64,000 nucleotides of DNA from Mycolicibacterium neoaurum (GCF_036946495.1 NZ_JAQIIX010000001.1:930001-994000), one strand, 5' to 3'; positions 12,925 to 22,488 are shown, counted from the stretch's first letter. Notes: generated from the letters alone by a model not told the origin. Numbers and translations are program-made.

Positions 12925-14289
12925 TCAGGATGCCAGAAGCCCGAACTCAGCGCGGTGACGCCACGAGCTCCATTCCGCGGGAAACCACCGTCGCAGCAGG
13001 TCGATCATGATGGGCACCGCTGTCGACGCCCCCGGCGAGGCGCCGAGGAGACCCGCGATGGTGCCGTCGGCGGAGACGACCAGTTCGGTCCCGGTGCGCA
13101 GCTCGCCGTTCGGTGCGATCAGTTGGGCGCGCTGGCCGGCGGTGATCCATTCCCAATCCCGTGGATCGGCGTGCGGATAGTAGCGACGCAGCTGTTCGAA
13201 GCGGCGTCCGCGCGACGCCAGCAGCTGACCGATCAGATATCCGAGGAGATCACGATTACCGGAGATCGCACGGATCAGTGCGCGTGCGTTGTGCGGGCGG
13301 ACGGTGCCGAAGAAGTCGGTGACCCGACCGTTGGTGAGCAGTCGGGTGCTGAAGGTGGCGTACGGACCGAACATGAGGTGGGCGTCCCCGTCGACGACCC
13401 GACGATCGAGGTGTGGCACCGACATCGGCGGTGCGCCGAGGGACGCCTGACCATAGACCTTGGCATGGTGCTGCGCCGCGATCTCCTGATCGGAGCACCG
13501 CAGGAAGGCAGCGCCGACCGGAAGCACGCCGTATCCGCGGATCTCGGGTAGTCCGGCGCGTTGCAACAGCGTCAATGTGTGACCGCCGGCACCGATGAAC
13601 ACTCGGTCGGCGTCCAGTTCGAATCGCTGTCGGCCACACCGCCCGGCGATCCGCCAGCCGCCGTTCGGCGTCCGTGTCACGGTGCGGGCCTCATGGCCGA
13701 GCAAGGTGTCACCGGTGATCAGCCGCGTCAGTTGGCGGGTGAGCACTCCGAAATCGATATCGGTGCCCGCGGGATGCCAGGTGGCGGCCACCCGCTGCGA
13801 AGGATCGCGGCCGGCCATGACCAGCGGCGCCCACCCGGCGATGACCGTGGGATCCTGCGAGTACCGCATACCGGCGAAGGCCGGAACCGCTCGCAGTGTG
13901 TCGAACCGACGCCGTAGATAGGCGATATCGCGGTCACCGAAGACCACATCCATGTGTGGGGTGGTGGTGACAAAACCCGGATCGAGCAGACCAGTCTCGA
14001 CGAGGTGAGCCCACCATCGCCGGGAGAGCGCGAACTGCGCGGCGACGGCGGCCGGGGTGGCGCCGTCGGCGGGATCGGGCATGTAGTTGAGCTCGCAGTA
14101 TCCCGAGTGTCCGGTGCCCGCGTTGTTCCAGGGATGACTGCTCTCGGTGGCGAGAGCGTCGGCACGTTCGATCACCGTCACCCGCCAGTGCGGTTGTAAC
14201 AGCGCCAACATCGCACCCAGCGTGGCGGACATGATCCCGCCGCCGATGAGCGCGACATCGACTGGAGTGCAATGGCCATCGGTCGTCAT
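12925..14289 (-). CDS. mqo: malate:quinone oxidoreductase
   Basis: Membrane-associated FAD enzyme that oxidises malate to oxaloacetate and passes electrons to quinone. ATG at 14289 gives 454 residues beginning MTTDGHCTPVDVALIGGGIMSATLGAML, where the FAD-binding GGGIMSATLG motif sits near residue 16. Further upstream the frame is open but overlaps the divergent LysR gene and encodes nothing family-like. The MQO hallmark stretches HPWNNAGTGHSGYCELNY and GPYATFSTRLL are present. The protein is slightly shorter than the usual ~490 residues. The divergent LysR gene 65 bp away is the obvious candidate regulator. Confidence 0.93.
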   Translation of the reverse strand: MTTDGHCTPVDVALIGGGIMSATLGAMLALLQPHWRVTVIERADALATESSHPWNNAGTGHSGYCELNYMPDPADGATPAAVAAQFALSRRWWAHLVETGLLDPGFVTTTPHMDVVFGDRDIAYLRRRFDTLRAVPAFAGMRYSQDPTVIAGWAPLVMAGRDPSQRVAATWHPAGTDIDFGVLTRQLTRLITGDTLLGHEARTVTRTPNGGWRIAGRCGRQRFELDADRVFIGAGGHTLTLLQRAGLPEIRGYGVLPVGAAFLRCSDQEIAAQHHAKVYGQASLGAPPMSVPHLDRRVVDGDAHLMFGPYATFSTRLLTNGRVTDFFGTVRPHNARALIRAISGNRDLLGYLIGQLLASRGRRFEQLRRYYPHADPRDWEWITAGQRAQLIAPNGELRTGTELVVSADGTIAGLLGASPGASTAVPIMIDLLRRWFPAEWSSWRHRAEFGLLAS

Positions 14290-14312
14290 GACCTGAGAAT
14301 CGTCCCGGAAGC

Positions 14313-14364
14313 ATTGATCCGTCCAATGAGTGTTCTGATCAATATCATCCGTATATGGATCAAT
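14313..14364. promoter_or_regulatory. putative LysR operator between mqo and the LysR gene
   Basis: ATTGATC (14313-14319) faces GATCAAT (14337-14343) as an inverted repeat with a 17-nt spacer, and a third GATCAAT lies at 14358-14364, 21 bp (two helical turns) further on, overlapping the LysR start. This arrangement resembles recruitment plus activation half-sites of LysR regulators. Confidence 0.5.
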
Positions 14365-15236
14365 TGTCGGGGCTGCTGGCACCGCACCTGCGGGCGCTCG
14401 ACGAGCTGGTGGCCTGCGACGGGCACATGACTCGCGCAGCCGAACGACTGGGTATCCCACAGTCGTCGATGAGCAGGCGGATTCACGCATTGCAGAAGTC
14501 ACTCGGTGTGCCCCTGGTCATCCAGGATGGCCGGACGGTGCGGCTGACCCCGGCCGCGATACGGCTGGCGGACCGAATCCGCGATCCGCTGCGTGCCATG
14601 GAATCGGGGATCGAGTCCGTCATCGGCAACGCGGACGCCGAACACGGAACCGTCCGGTTCGGGTTTCCGCTGACCATGGGATCGGGTCGGTTGCCCACGT
14701 TGATCGCCGAGTTCCATCGCAGGGCGCCCGCAATCCGCCTACAGCTCAAACAGGCGCACGGTGCGGCGCTGGCGGCCGACATCCGTGCCGGAGAACTCGA
14801 TGCCGCCGTGCTCATCCCGGCACCGGACCGTTTGCAGCACACGGTGATCGGCATACAACCGATTCACGCCGTGCTTCCGGCCGACCACCGGCTTGCCAAC
14901 CGGCGTCGGATCCGGCTCTCCGAACTTCGCGACGAGACATTCATCGTCAACCCCACCAGCTACAACCTGCGCAAGCTGACCGAGAACTGGTGTCAGGCGG
15001 CCGGATTCACGCCACGAATGGCGTTGGAGATCACCGAGTTCGCCACCATGCGCGAGCTCATCGGTCGCGGGCTCGGGATCGCCCTGCTACCCCATGACGG
15101 CCGGGTTGCGCCGGGCACCACCGAGATCGCCCTGAGCCCCGCCACCTATCAACGCGAGATCGCGCTGGCGTGGTCGCCGACCGCCGCGACCCCGGCAGGC
15201 CGACGGTTCCTCGGCTTCATGCGCGAGCACTTCTGA
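14355..15236 (+). CDS. LysR-family transcriptional regulator
   Basis: A 293-residue LysR-type regulator. The winged HTH occupies about residues 10-70 (LDELVACDGHMTRAAERLGIPQSSMSRRIHALQ...), followed by a periplasmic-binding-protein-like co-inducer domain (about 90-290; GTVRFGFPLTMGSGRLPTL...). It is divergent from mqo with only 65 bp between the start codons, and that gap carries three ATTGATC/GATCAAT half-sites. Control of mqo and of itself is therefore the simplest inference. The inducer cannot be read from the sequence. Confidence 0.92.
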   Translation: MDQLSGLLAPHLRALDELVACDGHMTRAAERLGIPQSSMSRRIHALQKSLGVPLVIQDGRTVRLTPAAIRLADRIRDPLRAMESGIESVIGNADAEHGTVRFGFPLTMGSGRLPTLIAEFHRRAPAIRLQLKQAHGAALAADIRAGELDAAVLIPAPDRLQHTVIGIQPIHAVLPADHRLANRRRIRLSELRDETFIVNPTSYNLRKLTENWCQAAGFTPRMALEITEFATMRELIGRGLGIALLPHDGRVAPGTTEIALSPATYQREIALAWSPTAATPAGRRFLGFMREHF

Positions 15237-15242
15237 AGCCGG

Positions 15243-16061
15243 TCAGCCTCGATCCGACCATCGGAACACCGCCAGGCAACCGATCAGACCGCCGATACAC
15301 CACGCGGTCAGGACGAAGAAGATCCGCCAGTGTTCCCAGCTGCCGGCGGGCTCGACCGCGGCGAGCTCTGGCGGCAGGAGCACCGATCGAAACCCCTGCG
15401 CCATCCACTTCACCGGAAACAACGAACCGATGACCAGCATCCAGGTGGGCAGCGCCATGATCGGGACGTAGGTGCCGGACACGAACTGCAGGCCGACGGC
15501 GGGCCCGTTGGTCAGCGCCGCAGCCGAGACCGCATTGCCGGCGATATTGCTGATGAGCACCCCGAGCAGCGAACAACTGATGACCCCGAGCAGGAACACC
15601 CAGGCCAGCGTGAACCAGCCGAACAGGTCGGCGGGCAGCCTGAGCCCGAAGGCCAGCACCCCCACCAGGAGCAGCAGGATCGCCTCGGCCAGGCTGACCA
15701 CGAGGACCAGCATGATCTTGCCGATGAAATACGACGTGGCCGTGGTCGGTGTGCCGCGGAGCCGCCGCAGTGCGCCGGTATCGCGGTCGGCGGCGATGCT
15801 GATGCCCAGGTTGACGAACGATGTGGACAGGATCCCGTAGGCGAGCATGCTGGCCGCGATCACCGAGCCCGTGCTGACGCCGCCGACCGGCAGCTTCTCC
15901 GAGAAGATGGACCCGAGCAGCAGACAGATCACCGCGGGCATCGAGAACGTCAGGACCAGCTGTTCGGGCCTGCGGTAGAACATCTTCAGCTCGGGCAGCA
16001 CCCGGGAGAACCCGATGCGCGCCACCGAGGGAACCGGGTGGGCCCGCACGCCGGCGCTCAT
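15243..16061 (-). CDS. ABC-2 type transporter permease
   Basis: A 272-residue integral membrane protein with about six helices of the ABC-2/DrrB type. The cytoplasmic N-terminus (MSAGVRAHPVPSVARIGFSRVLPELKMFYRRP) is followed by MPAVICLLLGSIF, ending in a last helix near 245-262. The ATG overlaps the stop of the upstream ATPase gene (ATGA at 16058-16061), so the two are translated together as one exporter. Located immediately downstream of the PKS, it is a likely exporter of its product. Substrate is inferred from context only. Confidence 0.9.
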   Translation of the reverse strand: MSAGVRAHPVPSVARIGFSRVLPELKMFYRRPEQLVLTFSMPAVICLLLGSIFSEKLPVGGVSTGSVIAASMLAYGILSTSFVNLGISIAADRDTGALRRLRGTPTTATSYFIGKIMLVLVVSLAEAILLLLVGVLAFGLRLPADLFGWFTLAWVFLLGVISCSLLGVLISNIAGNAVSAAALTNGPAVGLQFVSGTYVPIMALPTWMLVIGSLFPVKWMAQGFRSVLLPPELAAVEPAGSWEHWRIFFVLTAWCIGGLIGCLAVFRWSDRG

Positions 16062-16909
16062 GAATGACCGATCAACTGCAGATAGGCCTCCTCCAGCGTC
16101 GGCCGCGACACCGTCAGGCCGGTCAGCTCACGCCCATCGGCACCGAGTCTGCCGATCAACTCCGTCGGCGTCGCGGTCCGCTCGATGCGCTCGATGTCAC
16201 CGTCGAACCAGCGGACCGTCGCCGCGGTATCGACATGTTCGGTCAAGCGGGTCGGCGAATCCACCGCCACGACCGTTCCCGCGGCCACCACCGCGACCCT
16301 GTCGGCGAGCGCCGCGGCCTCCTCCAGATAGTGCGTGGTCATCAGGATCGTCGTCCCGTCCGCGGACAGCAGTCTGATCAACTCCCAGAACTGTTGGCGT
16401 GCTTCCGGATCGAATCCGGTGGTCGGTTCGTCCAGGAACAGCAGCTCCGGTGACCCGACGATCCCCAGTGCTACATCGAGTCGACGCCGCTGCCCGCCCG
16501 ACAGCGTTCTCACCTTGGCATCGGCGGCACCGTCGAGGCCCACGAGGCCGAGCACATCCCGCGGCCGGCGCGCCGCACCGTAACAACTGGCGAACATCCG
16601 GACGGTCTCACCGACCGTCAGCATCCCGGCGTCGCTGACCTCCTGGAGCACGATGCCGATGCGCGCCCGCCAGTGCCGACCTGCGGTGCCGGGATCCTCA
16701 CCGAGGACGAGCACCTGCCCCGCATCGCGGCGCCGGTTCCCCTCCAGGATCTCGATGGTCGTCGATTTGCCCGCACCATTGGGGCCCAGGATCGCGAACA
16801 CCTCGCCGTACTCCACGTCGAGTTGTAGATCCCGCACCGCACACCGATCGCCGTATCTCTTGGACAGCCCACGCACATGCACTGCCATATCGGGGACCTC
16901 CACGGTCAC
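16058..16909 (-). CDS. ABC transporter ATP-binding protein (DrrA type)
   Basis: A 283-residue ATPase: Walker A GPNGAGKST (near residue 44), signature LSGGQRRRLDVALG (near 142) and Walker B LLFLDEPTTGFDP (near 162). A C-terminal extension of about 70 residues is typical of the drug-resistance DrrA/CcmA branch. The GTG start overlaps the PKS stop codon as GTGA (16906-16909), so PKS, ATPase and permease form a translationally coupled series. This tight coupling is the strongest evidence that the exporter serves the PKS product. Confidence 0.93.
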   Translation of the reverse strand: MTVEVPDMAVHVRGLSKRYGDRCAVRDLQLDVEYGEVFAILGPNGAGKSTTIEILEGNRRRDAGQVLVLGEDPGTAGRHWRARIGIVLQEVSDAGMLTVGETVRMFASCYGAARRPRDVLGLVGLDGAADAKVRTLSGGQRRRLDVALGIVGSPELLFLDEPTTGFDPEARQQFWELIRLLSADGTTILMTTHYLEEAAALADRVAVVAAGTVVAVDSPTRLTEHVDTAATVRWFDGDIERIERTATPTELIGRLGADGRELTGLTVSRPTLEEAYLQLIGHS

Positions 16910-19900
16910 GGAGCGGTCGCCTCTCCGTCGGACAACTCCCCGTCCGCTTCGAGCTCGGCCAGCAGGGTGCGCAACTCCTCGTCGGAGAGGTCGGCAAGTA
17001 GATCGTCCACATCGGTGTTTTCGCCTTCGGCGGCTTCGGTTTCGACGGCATCGCTTTCGGCCACCGGAACCGCGCCGTGGATCGCATGCAGCTCATCGAG
17101 TATCCGGTCGGACAACGAATTCACGCTGACGCCGCGAAGGATCTCCAGCACCGGGACGTCGATGGAGAACACGGCATTGATGCGCACCCGGAAGTCCATG
17201 GCCATCATCGAGTCCAGACCCATGTCGTCGAGCATGTCATCGGGAAGGATATCGGTGATTGCACAGTCGAATACGTCGGCAACCACGCGCTGTACCTGTT
17301 CGGCGATCAGGCTGCGTCGCTGCGCCTCCGGAGTAGCGGCGAGGACGTCGAGGATCGACGAGCCCGCCCCATCGGTGGCCACGGCCGAGCCTGCCGATTC
17401 AAGCTCGGCGAACATCGTGGGCAACCGCCCGCCCATGCCGGCCTGCCTGGCACGATCCCAATCGGCGGTGATGGCGACCACGCTGGGGATGCGCTGGCTG
17501 ATCAGCCGCCCCAGGATCCGCGCACCCACCGCCGGAGTGATCAGCTCGATCCCCCGCTGGGCATAGATCTTCTCCAGCTTGAGTTCTTCGACCATCCCCA
17601 CCGACCATGGCCCCCACCCGATGGTCAGCGCAGGCAGGCCCTGGGCTCGCCGATGGTGAGCGAACGCGTCGAGGAAGGCATTGGCGGCCGCATAATTGGC
17701 CTGCCCTGGCGCGGCGATGGTCGATCCGGCCGAGCCGAAAAGTACGAAGAAATCCAGCTCGTGCCCGGCGAACACCTCGTGCAACACCCTGGTGCCGGTC
17801 AGTTTCGGAGCCAGCACCCGCGCGTAGTCGTCCTCACCCATGTTGACGATGAGTTGGTCATTCACCACCCCGGCTGCATGCACGATGCCGCGCACCGGCC
17901 GGCCGCCGCCGCGCAGATGTCCGACCAGCCACCGGCTCATCTCGTCGGCATCGGTGATATCGGCACTGACAGTCTCGATGTGGGCGCCGAGGCGCTCGAT
18001 CAGCCGGAATGCGTTGACGGCCTTGATCTGCGGATGGTCTTCGGCCAGTTCCGACCACTCATCCCGGGGCGGTAGGGCGGTCCGTCCGATCAGGGTGATG
18101 TGCCGCGCACCGCGTTCGGCCAGGAATCCGGCGACGACCCTTCCGAGCGCACCCGCACCACCGGTGACGACGTAGGTCGCGTCGGCGGAGAGTTTCATCG
18201 GGAACGGTTTGGTCAGCGCGGCGCACAACCGCAGGCGCAGAACAAGTGTGGTGGTACCGCGGAACGCGATCTGGTCCTCCGTCGCGCTTCCGAGCACATG
18301 CTCGGCTATCCGGGCCCCGGTCTGCGCGGCGTCATCGGCGGCGTCGATATCGATGAGCCCGCCCCAGATATCCGGGAACTCCTGATGTCCGATGACACGG
18401 CCGAGACCCCAGATGCTCGCCTGATCGAGGTTGGACACCGCGGTATCCGGGGTCGCCTGAGCATTGGCGGTGACCAGGAAGATCTTCGGCTTGAGCATCG
18501 GGCGGTCGGCCAGCGTCTTGACCAGCCGCAGGATGCTGAGCGGCCCGACGTCCAGATTGTCCGGTGCCCCGTCGGCCATGTCCATGGGCCAGCAATCGAC
18601 GATGCCGGCGAGGTCGGAGACGTGTTCGTCGAGGATTGGCGCCCAGTCGATTCCGTCGGGCGCGTGGTGCAGCAAGCGCACCCGACGACCGTGCGAGCGC
18701 AGCGCCTCGGCGACCCGCTCCCCTACACCCGCGCCGTCGGCCAGCACCAACCAGCACGCGTCGTCGGCCGCCGCGGGTGCGGACTCCTCCGTATCGTCAG
18801 CCGGCGACCAGTGCAGCTCATAGAGCCCCTTGTCGATGTGGTCGACCGACATCCGCGATGAAGAACTCAGCGATTGCACGGTGAATCCATCGAAGACCGC
18901 GAGTACCCGATCGTGGGCATCGGTGATGGTGATATCGCATTCGACGGCATCCCTGGTCGCCGAAACGACGTGCACCTGCACGGTCATGCTGGGTGTGGGT
19001 GGCCCATACACGGCGCAGTGCCGTATCCGGGTGGGCAAGTAGGGGTCCTCGTTCTCCTCCTGGCCGGAAAACGGCGCCCCGAACAGGGTCTGGAATGCCC
19101 CATCGATCAGGGCGGGATGGAATCGGTAGTCATCGAGTTCTCCGGCGATCTCGTCGGGGACTCGCAACTGTGCGGTGGCCCAATCATGTCCGGCCCGAAC
19201 GGCGGTCACCGAGCGGAAGGCGCCGCCGTAGTCGAAACCGATCGCCTGGGTACCAAGGTAGAACTCCTCGCCATCCATCGAGCTGGACGGACCGGCCCCG
19301 GCTGGGCGGGCGGACGTGGCCGTGGGACACGTGCCGAGTTCGGCCGTCGCGGTGATCGCCCACTTGAGATCGCCGTCCCCGGTGGCCGTGAACGAGGCGA
19401 ATTCGATGGTGCCGTCGTCCTGATTGAGTGTGGTGCGGATGATGGGGTCGCATCGGTCATCCAGCAGCACCGCGCGGTGCAGCACCAGATTCTCGACGCT
19501 GTGCTCGGATCCATAGGTCTGCCTGCCCGCAGCCAGCGCCATCTCGACGTACACGGCGCCGGGCACCACCACACTGCCCTGGATGCGGTGTCCGTCGAGG
19601 AACCCGTGTTCGGCCGTGCTGATCTCGACCTCCCAGCTCGGGTGCACACCGCGTACCGGCTGGCCGAGCAGTGGGTGTACCGGGGCATAGAACAATGCCT
19701 CGTCGACCTCGTAATTGTCATACCAGTACCGCTTCTTCTGCCACGGATAGTGCGGCAGGCCGACCACTGGGGATCGGCTGCCGGGATAGACCCGATCCCA
19801 GGCCACCTCGTGTCCGGCGTTGTGCAGCGCACCGAGGCAGGTCAGCAGGGTGCGGATGTCGTCATGGTCACGGCGTTGCGTCGATGTCACCGAAATACGT

Positions 19901-21393
19901 TGCGCACCGGCCGTTTCCAGGATCGAGGCGGCCAGCACCGGATGCGGTCCGAGTTCCACGAAATGGGTGTAGCCATCATCGAGCATCCGCCGCAGCGCGG
20001 GCTCGAAAAGCACCGTCGCCCTGGTGTTCTGCCACCAGTAGGCGGCACCGGCGTCGTATCCGTCGAGCTGCTCGCCGGTGACCGTGGAATACAACGGGAG
20101 GCGAGCCGGACCGGCCGACAGTCCCGCCAGCGAATCGAGCAGATCGGCACGCACCGCGTCCATATAGTGGGTATGGTACGGAACCTGCACGGCCAGATAC
20201 CTGTTGAAGATATCGGCCTCATCGAGTTGCCTGGCGATGTCTTCCAGTACATCCACGTCGCCGGCGACGGTGACCGCCGTCGGACTGTTGATCGCCGCGA
20301 TCGACACCCGATGGCCGAATTCGTTGGCGATCTTCTGGTCGATGGTCGTCATCAGGGTTGCGGCATCCAAGCCCACTGCGAGCATCCGCCCCTGCCCGCT
20401 GGTGCGCTGTTGCAGCCGGCTGCGGTGATAGATCACCCGGACGGCCTGCTCGAAGGTGAGCAGTCCGGCCAGATGGTGGGCGGCCACTTCCCCTGCGCTG
20501 TGGCCGATCACGGCATCGGGAACGATCCCGAACTCGGCGAGTTGCGCGGCAAGGGCCACCTGGATGGCGAAGTTGGCGGGCTGGGCGATCTCGGTATCTG
20601 CCATCCGGGACTCGGATTCGTCACGACACAGTTCCTCGATCAGCGACCAGTCGGCGTACCGGGACAGCTCACGATCGGTACGGCGGATGCTCTCGGTGAA
20701 CGCCGGAGCCACGTCGAGAAGCCCCCGGCACATCCGCCACCACTGCGGCCCCATTCCGGTGCAGACGAACGCCAGTTTCGCGGTGTCCGAACCGATCCGA
20801 TCGGCCTCCACGTGACCACCGTCGGCCAGCGCCCGCAACTGCTCGCGGACGTCGTCGAGATCGCCGGCGATGACGGTGTGCCGGTGGCTCAGATGGGTGC
20901 GTCGGCGGGCCAACGTGTGGCCAAGATCGGCCAGCGCGATATCAGGGTGCGCCTCCAGGTGGTCGGCCAACCGGCCCGCGGTGGCGGCAAGGGCATCGGC
21001 GCTGCGGGCCGAGATCGGGATCGCCGCCAATGGAAGCGGATTCACCGCCGCGGACGTTGTCCTCGGCGCCGGCGGTTCGGCCAGTACGACGTGGGCATTG
21101 GTGCCGCCGAAACCGAAGGAGTTCACCCCAGCGATGCGGCGCGCCGCCGGCGGAAAGGGCCGGCCCGTCGGCGGGATGTCGAGCTTGAGCTCGGCGAGCG
21201 ATACGTGTGAGGTCGGATTCTGCAGGTGCAGATTGGCCGGGATGAATCCGTGTTTGACCACCATGGCGGCCTTGATCAACCCGGCGACACCGGCCCCGGC
21301 CTCCAGGTGGCCGATATTCGTCTTGACCGAACCGATGACCAGCGGTCTGCTCGCCGGGCGGTCCGTGGTGAGCGCCTGCGCCAACGCCCGCAT
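16906..21393 (-). CDS. type I polyketide synthase, C-terminal part (end of KS, AT, DH, KR, ACP)
   Basis: Continuation of the PKS whose N-terminus lies at 22388-21276 in another frame; the frames meet at the C7 run 21412-21418. From the 5' end it contains: the rest of the ketosynthase (VKTNIGHLEAG); an acyltransferase with active-site GHSAGE (about 20489-20505) and an atypical specificity motif VPYHTHYMD, neither HAFH nor YASH; a dehydratase with GHRIQGSVVVPG (about 19557-19592) and HPALIDGAFQ; a ketoreductase with GGAGALG (about 18139-18165) and catalytic NYAAANAF (about 17672-17700); and an ACP with attachment serine in GLDSMM (about 17206-17222). No enoylreductase or thioesterase is seen. 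An acidic tail of about 45 residues (DDLLADLSDEELRTLLAELE) follows the ACP. The stop overlaps the ABC ATPase start. As drawn, this fragment starts at an internal ATG and would not make a working KS. Confidence 0.9.
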   Translation of the reverse strand: MRALAQALTTDRPASRPLVIGSVKTNIGHLEAGAGVAGLIKAAMVVKHGFIPANLHLQNPTSHVSLAELKLDIPPTGRPFPPAARRIAGVNSFGFGGTNAHVVLAEPPAPRTTSAAVNPLPLAAIPISARSADALAATAGRLADHLEAHPDIALADLGHTLARRRTHLSHRHTVIAGDLDDVREQLRALADGGHVEADRIGSDTAKLAFVCTGMGPQWWRMCRGLLDVAPAFTESIRRTDRELSRYADWSLIEELCRDESESRMADTEIAQPANFAIQVALAAQLAEFGIVPDAVIGHSAGEVAAHHLAGLLTFEQAVRVIYHRSRLQQRTSGQGRMLAVGLDAATLMTTIDQKIANEFGHRVSIAAINSPTAVTVAGDVDVLEDIARQLDEADIFNRYLAVQVPYHTHYMDAVRADLLDSLAGLSAGPARLPLYSTVTGEQLDGYDAGAAYWWQNTRATVLFEPALRRMLDDGYTHFVELGPHPVLAASILETAGAQRISVTSTQRRDHDDIRTLLTCLGALHNAGHEVAWDRVYPGSRSPVVGLPHYPWQKKRYWYDNYEVDEALFYAPVHPLLGQPVRGVHPSWEVEISTAEHGFLDGHRIQGSVVVPGAVYVEMALAAGRQTYGSEHSVENLVLHRAVLLDDRCDPIIRTTLNQDDGTIEFASFTATGDGDLKWAITATAELGTCPTATSARPAGAGPSSSMDGEEFYLGTQAIGFDYGGAFRSVTAVRAGHDWATAQLRVPDEIAGELDDYRFHPALIDGAFQTLFGAPFSGQEENEDPYLPTRIRHCAVYGPPTPSMTVQVHVVSATRDAVECDITITDAHDRVLAVFDGFTVQSLSSSSRMSVDHIDKGLYELHWSPADDTEESAPAAADDACWLVLADGAGVGERVAEALRSHGRRVRLLHHAPDGIDWAPILDEHVSDLAGIVDCWPMDMADGAPDNLDVGPLSILRLVKTLADRPMLKPKIFLVTANAQATPDTAVSNLDQASIWGLGRVIGHQEFPDIWGGLIDIDAADDAAQTGARIAEHVLGSATEDQIAFRGTTTLVLRLRLCAALTKPFPMKLSADATYVVTGGAGALGRVVAGFLAERGARHITLIGRTALPPRDEWSELAEDHPQIKAVNAFRLIERLGAHIETVSADITDADEMSRWLVGHLRGGGRPVRGIVHAAGVVNDQLIVNMGEDDYARVLAPKLTGTRVLHEVFAGHELDFFVLFGSAGSTIAAPGQANYAAANAFLDAFAHHRRAQGLPALTIGWGPWSVGMVEELKLEKIYAQRGIELITPAVGARILGRLISQRIPSVVAITADWDRARQAGMGGRLPTMFAELESAGSAVATDGAGSSILDVLAATPEAQRRSLIAEQVQRVVADVFDCAITDILPDDMLDDMGLDSMMAMDFRVRINAVFSIDVPVLEILRGVSVNSLSDRILDELHAIHGAVPVAESDAVETEAAEGENTDVDDLLADLSDEELRTLLAELEADGELSDGEATAP

Positions 21394-22388
21394 CTCGATC
21401 GGATCGCCGACGGGGGGGTACCGGTTCCGTGCGCCTCGACATAGCCGATCTGGTCCGGATCCAGCTCGGCGCGCTGCAGGGCGGCCTTGATCGCCACCCG
21501 CTGGGCATCCTCACGGGGCACCGTGATGCCATCGGTGTGCCCATCCTGGGAGACCGCCGTGCCGAGGATCTGGGCGTAGATGTCGTCACCATCGCGCAGT
21601 GCCTGCTGCAGCGGTTTGATGATCACCACGGCGCCGCCCTCACCGCGGGCATAGCCGTCGGCGGCGTCGTCGAACGCGCGGCTGCGCCCCTGCGGGCTGA
21701 GAAAACCGCTGCGGGATTCGGCGATCGCGGTGTTCGGGCCCACCATGATGTTGACTCCGCCGGCGACGGCCAGATCGCACTCACCGTTCCAGATGCTCTG
21801 GGCCGCCAGGTGTGCGGCGACCAGCGAGCTCGAACACGCCGTGTCGACGGTCATGCTCGGGCCGCGGAAATCGAAGGCATGCGACAGCCGATTGGCCAGC
21901 ATCGTCATCATCATGCCGGTGGCCGAGTGCGGCTTGAACCGATATCGGCTGGTCCGCCCCTGGTTCTGTATCAGCTGATAGTCGAGGGTGAACCCGCCGA
22001 TGAAGACGCCCACATCGGTGCCGGCAAGCCGGTCGACGGGGATACCGCCGTCTTCGAAGGCCTCCCAGGTGACCTCGAGGAGGAGCCGCTGCTGCGGGTC
22101 CAGCGAATGCGCCTCACGCGGCGAGATGCCGAAGAACTGGGGGTCGAACTGGTCGATCTCGGAGAGGAACCCACCACGGCGGGTCACCACCTTGCCCATC
22201 TTCGCCGGATTGGGATCGTGGTATCGCTGGGCGTTCCACCGCGTTGCCGGAACATCACCCGTGGCGTCGACCTCGTCGAGCAGCAGGCGCCAGAACCTGT
22301 TCGCGGTGTCGGCGTCGCCGGGGAAACGGCAGCCGATCCCCACAATCGCCAGGGGTTCACGGTGGGTGGGCATTTCGGTCACGGACAT
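21276..22388 (-). CDS. type I polyketide synthase, N-terminal part (ketosynthase), frameshifted
   Basis: Begins MSVTEMPTHREPLAIVGIGCRFPGDADTANR (the first 20 residues are enough to identify a KS) and carries the KS active-site cysteine in DTACSSSLVA (codon 21834-21836, about residue 185) and the first catalytic histidine in YVEAHGTGT (about residue 320). Directly after HGTGTP the frame leaves the family sequence; the expected GDPIEMRALA continues in the frame of the downstream fragment. The tail after that point to the stop at 21276 is meaningless. ATG 22388 is preferred to the in-frame GTG at 22394. Together with 21393-16906 this is one gene of about 1,830 residues, inactive as written unless the frame is corrected. 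Confidence 0.85.
   Translation of the reverse strand: MSVTEMPTHREPLAIVGIGCRFPGDADTANRFWRLLLDEVDATGDVPATRWNAQRYHDPNPAKMGKVVTRRGGFLSEIDQFDPQFFGISPREAHSLDPQQRLLLEVTWEAFEDGGIPVDRLAGTDVGVFIGGFTLDYQLIQNQGRTSRYRFKPHSATGMMMTMLANRLSHAFDFRGPSMTVDTACSSSLVAAHLAAQSIWNGECDLAVAGGVNIMVGPNTAIAESRSGFLSPQGRSRAFDDAADGYARGEGGAVVIIKPLQQALRDGDDIYAQILGTAVSQDGHTDGITVPREDAQRVAIKAALQRAELDPDQIGYVEAHGTGTPPSAIRSRCGRWRRRSPRTARRADRWSSVRSRRISATWRPGPVSPG
21412..21418 (-). other. C7 homopolymer at the PKS frame break
   Basis: Seven consecutive C's on the coding strand lie between the codons for HGTGT and GDPIE. Removing two bases or adding one restores the ketosynthase frame. Confidence 0.85.
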
Positions 22389-22488
22389 CGGCACTTTCTC
22401 GCGGCGCTACACGGCTTGACTGCATTCGTAGCCGCGACGGGGTTGGATGGGTACCCCGTTTCCTTTCAGGTACCGGCGTCCATGGTGA

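Noticed and set aside
18874..21210. 778-codon plus-strand open frame antisense to the PKS
   Set aside because: It is an antisense shadow of the PKS in GC-rich DNA; composition is Gly/Arg/His-rich without domains, while the minus strand encodes clear AT, DH and KR motifs.
22395..22488. GGTACC-containing repeat between halogenase-like gene and PKS as a terminator
   Set aside because: The two short GGTACC copies are palindromic sites by chance and give no hairpin with a T-run.
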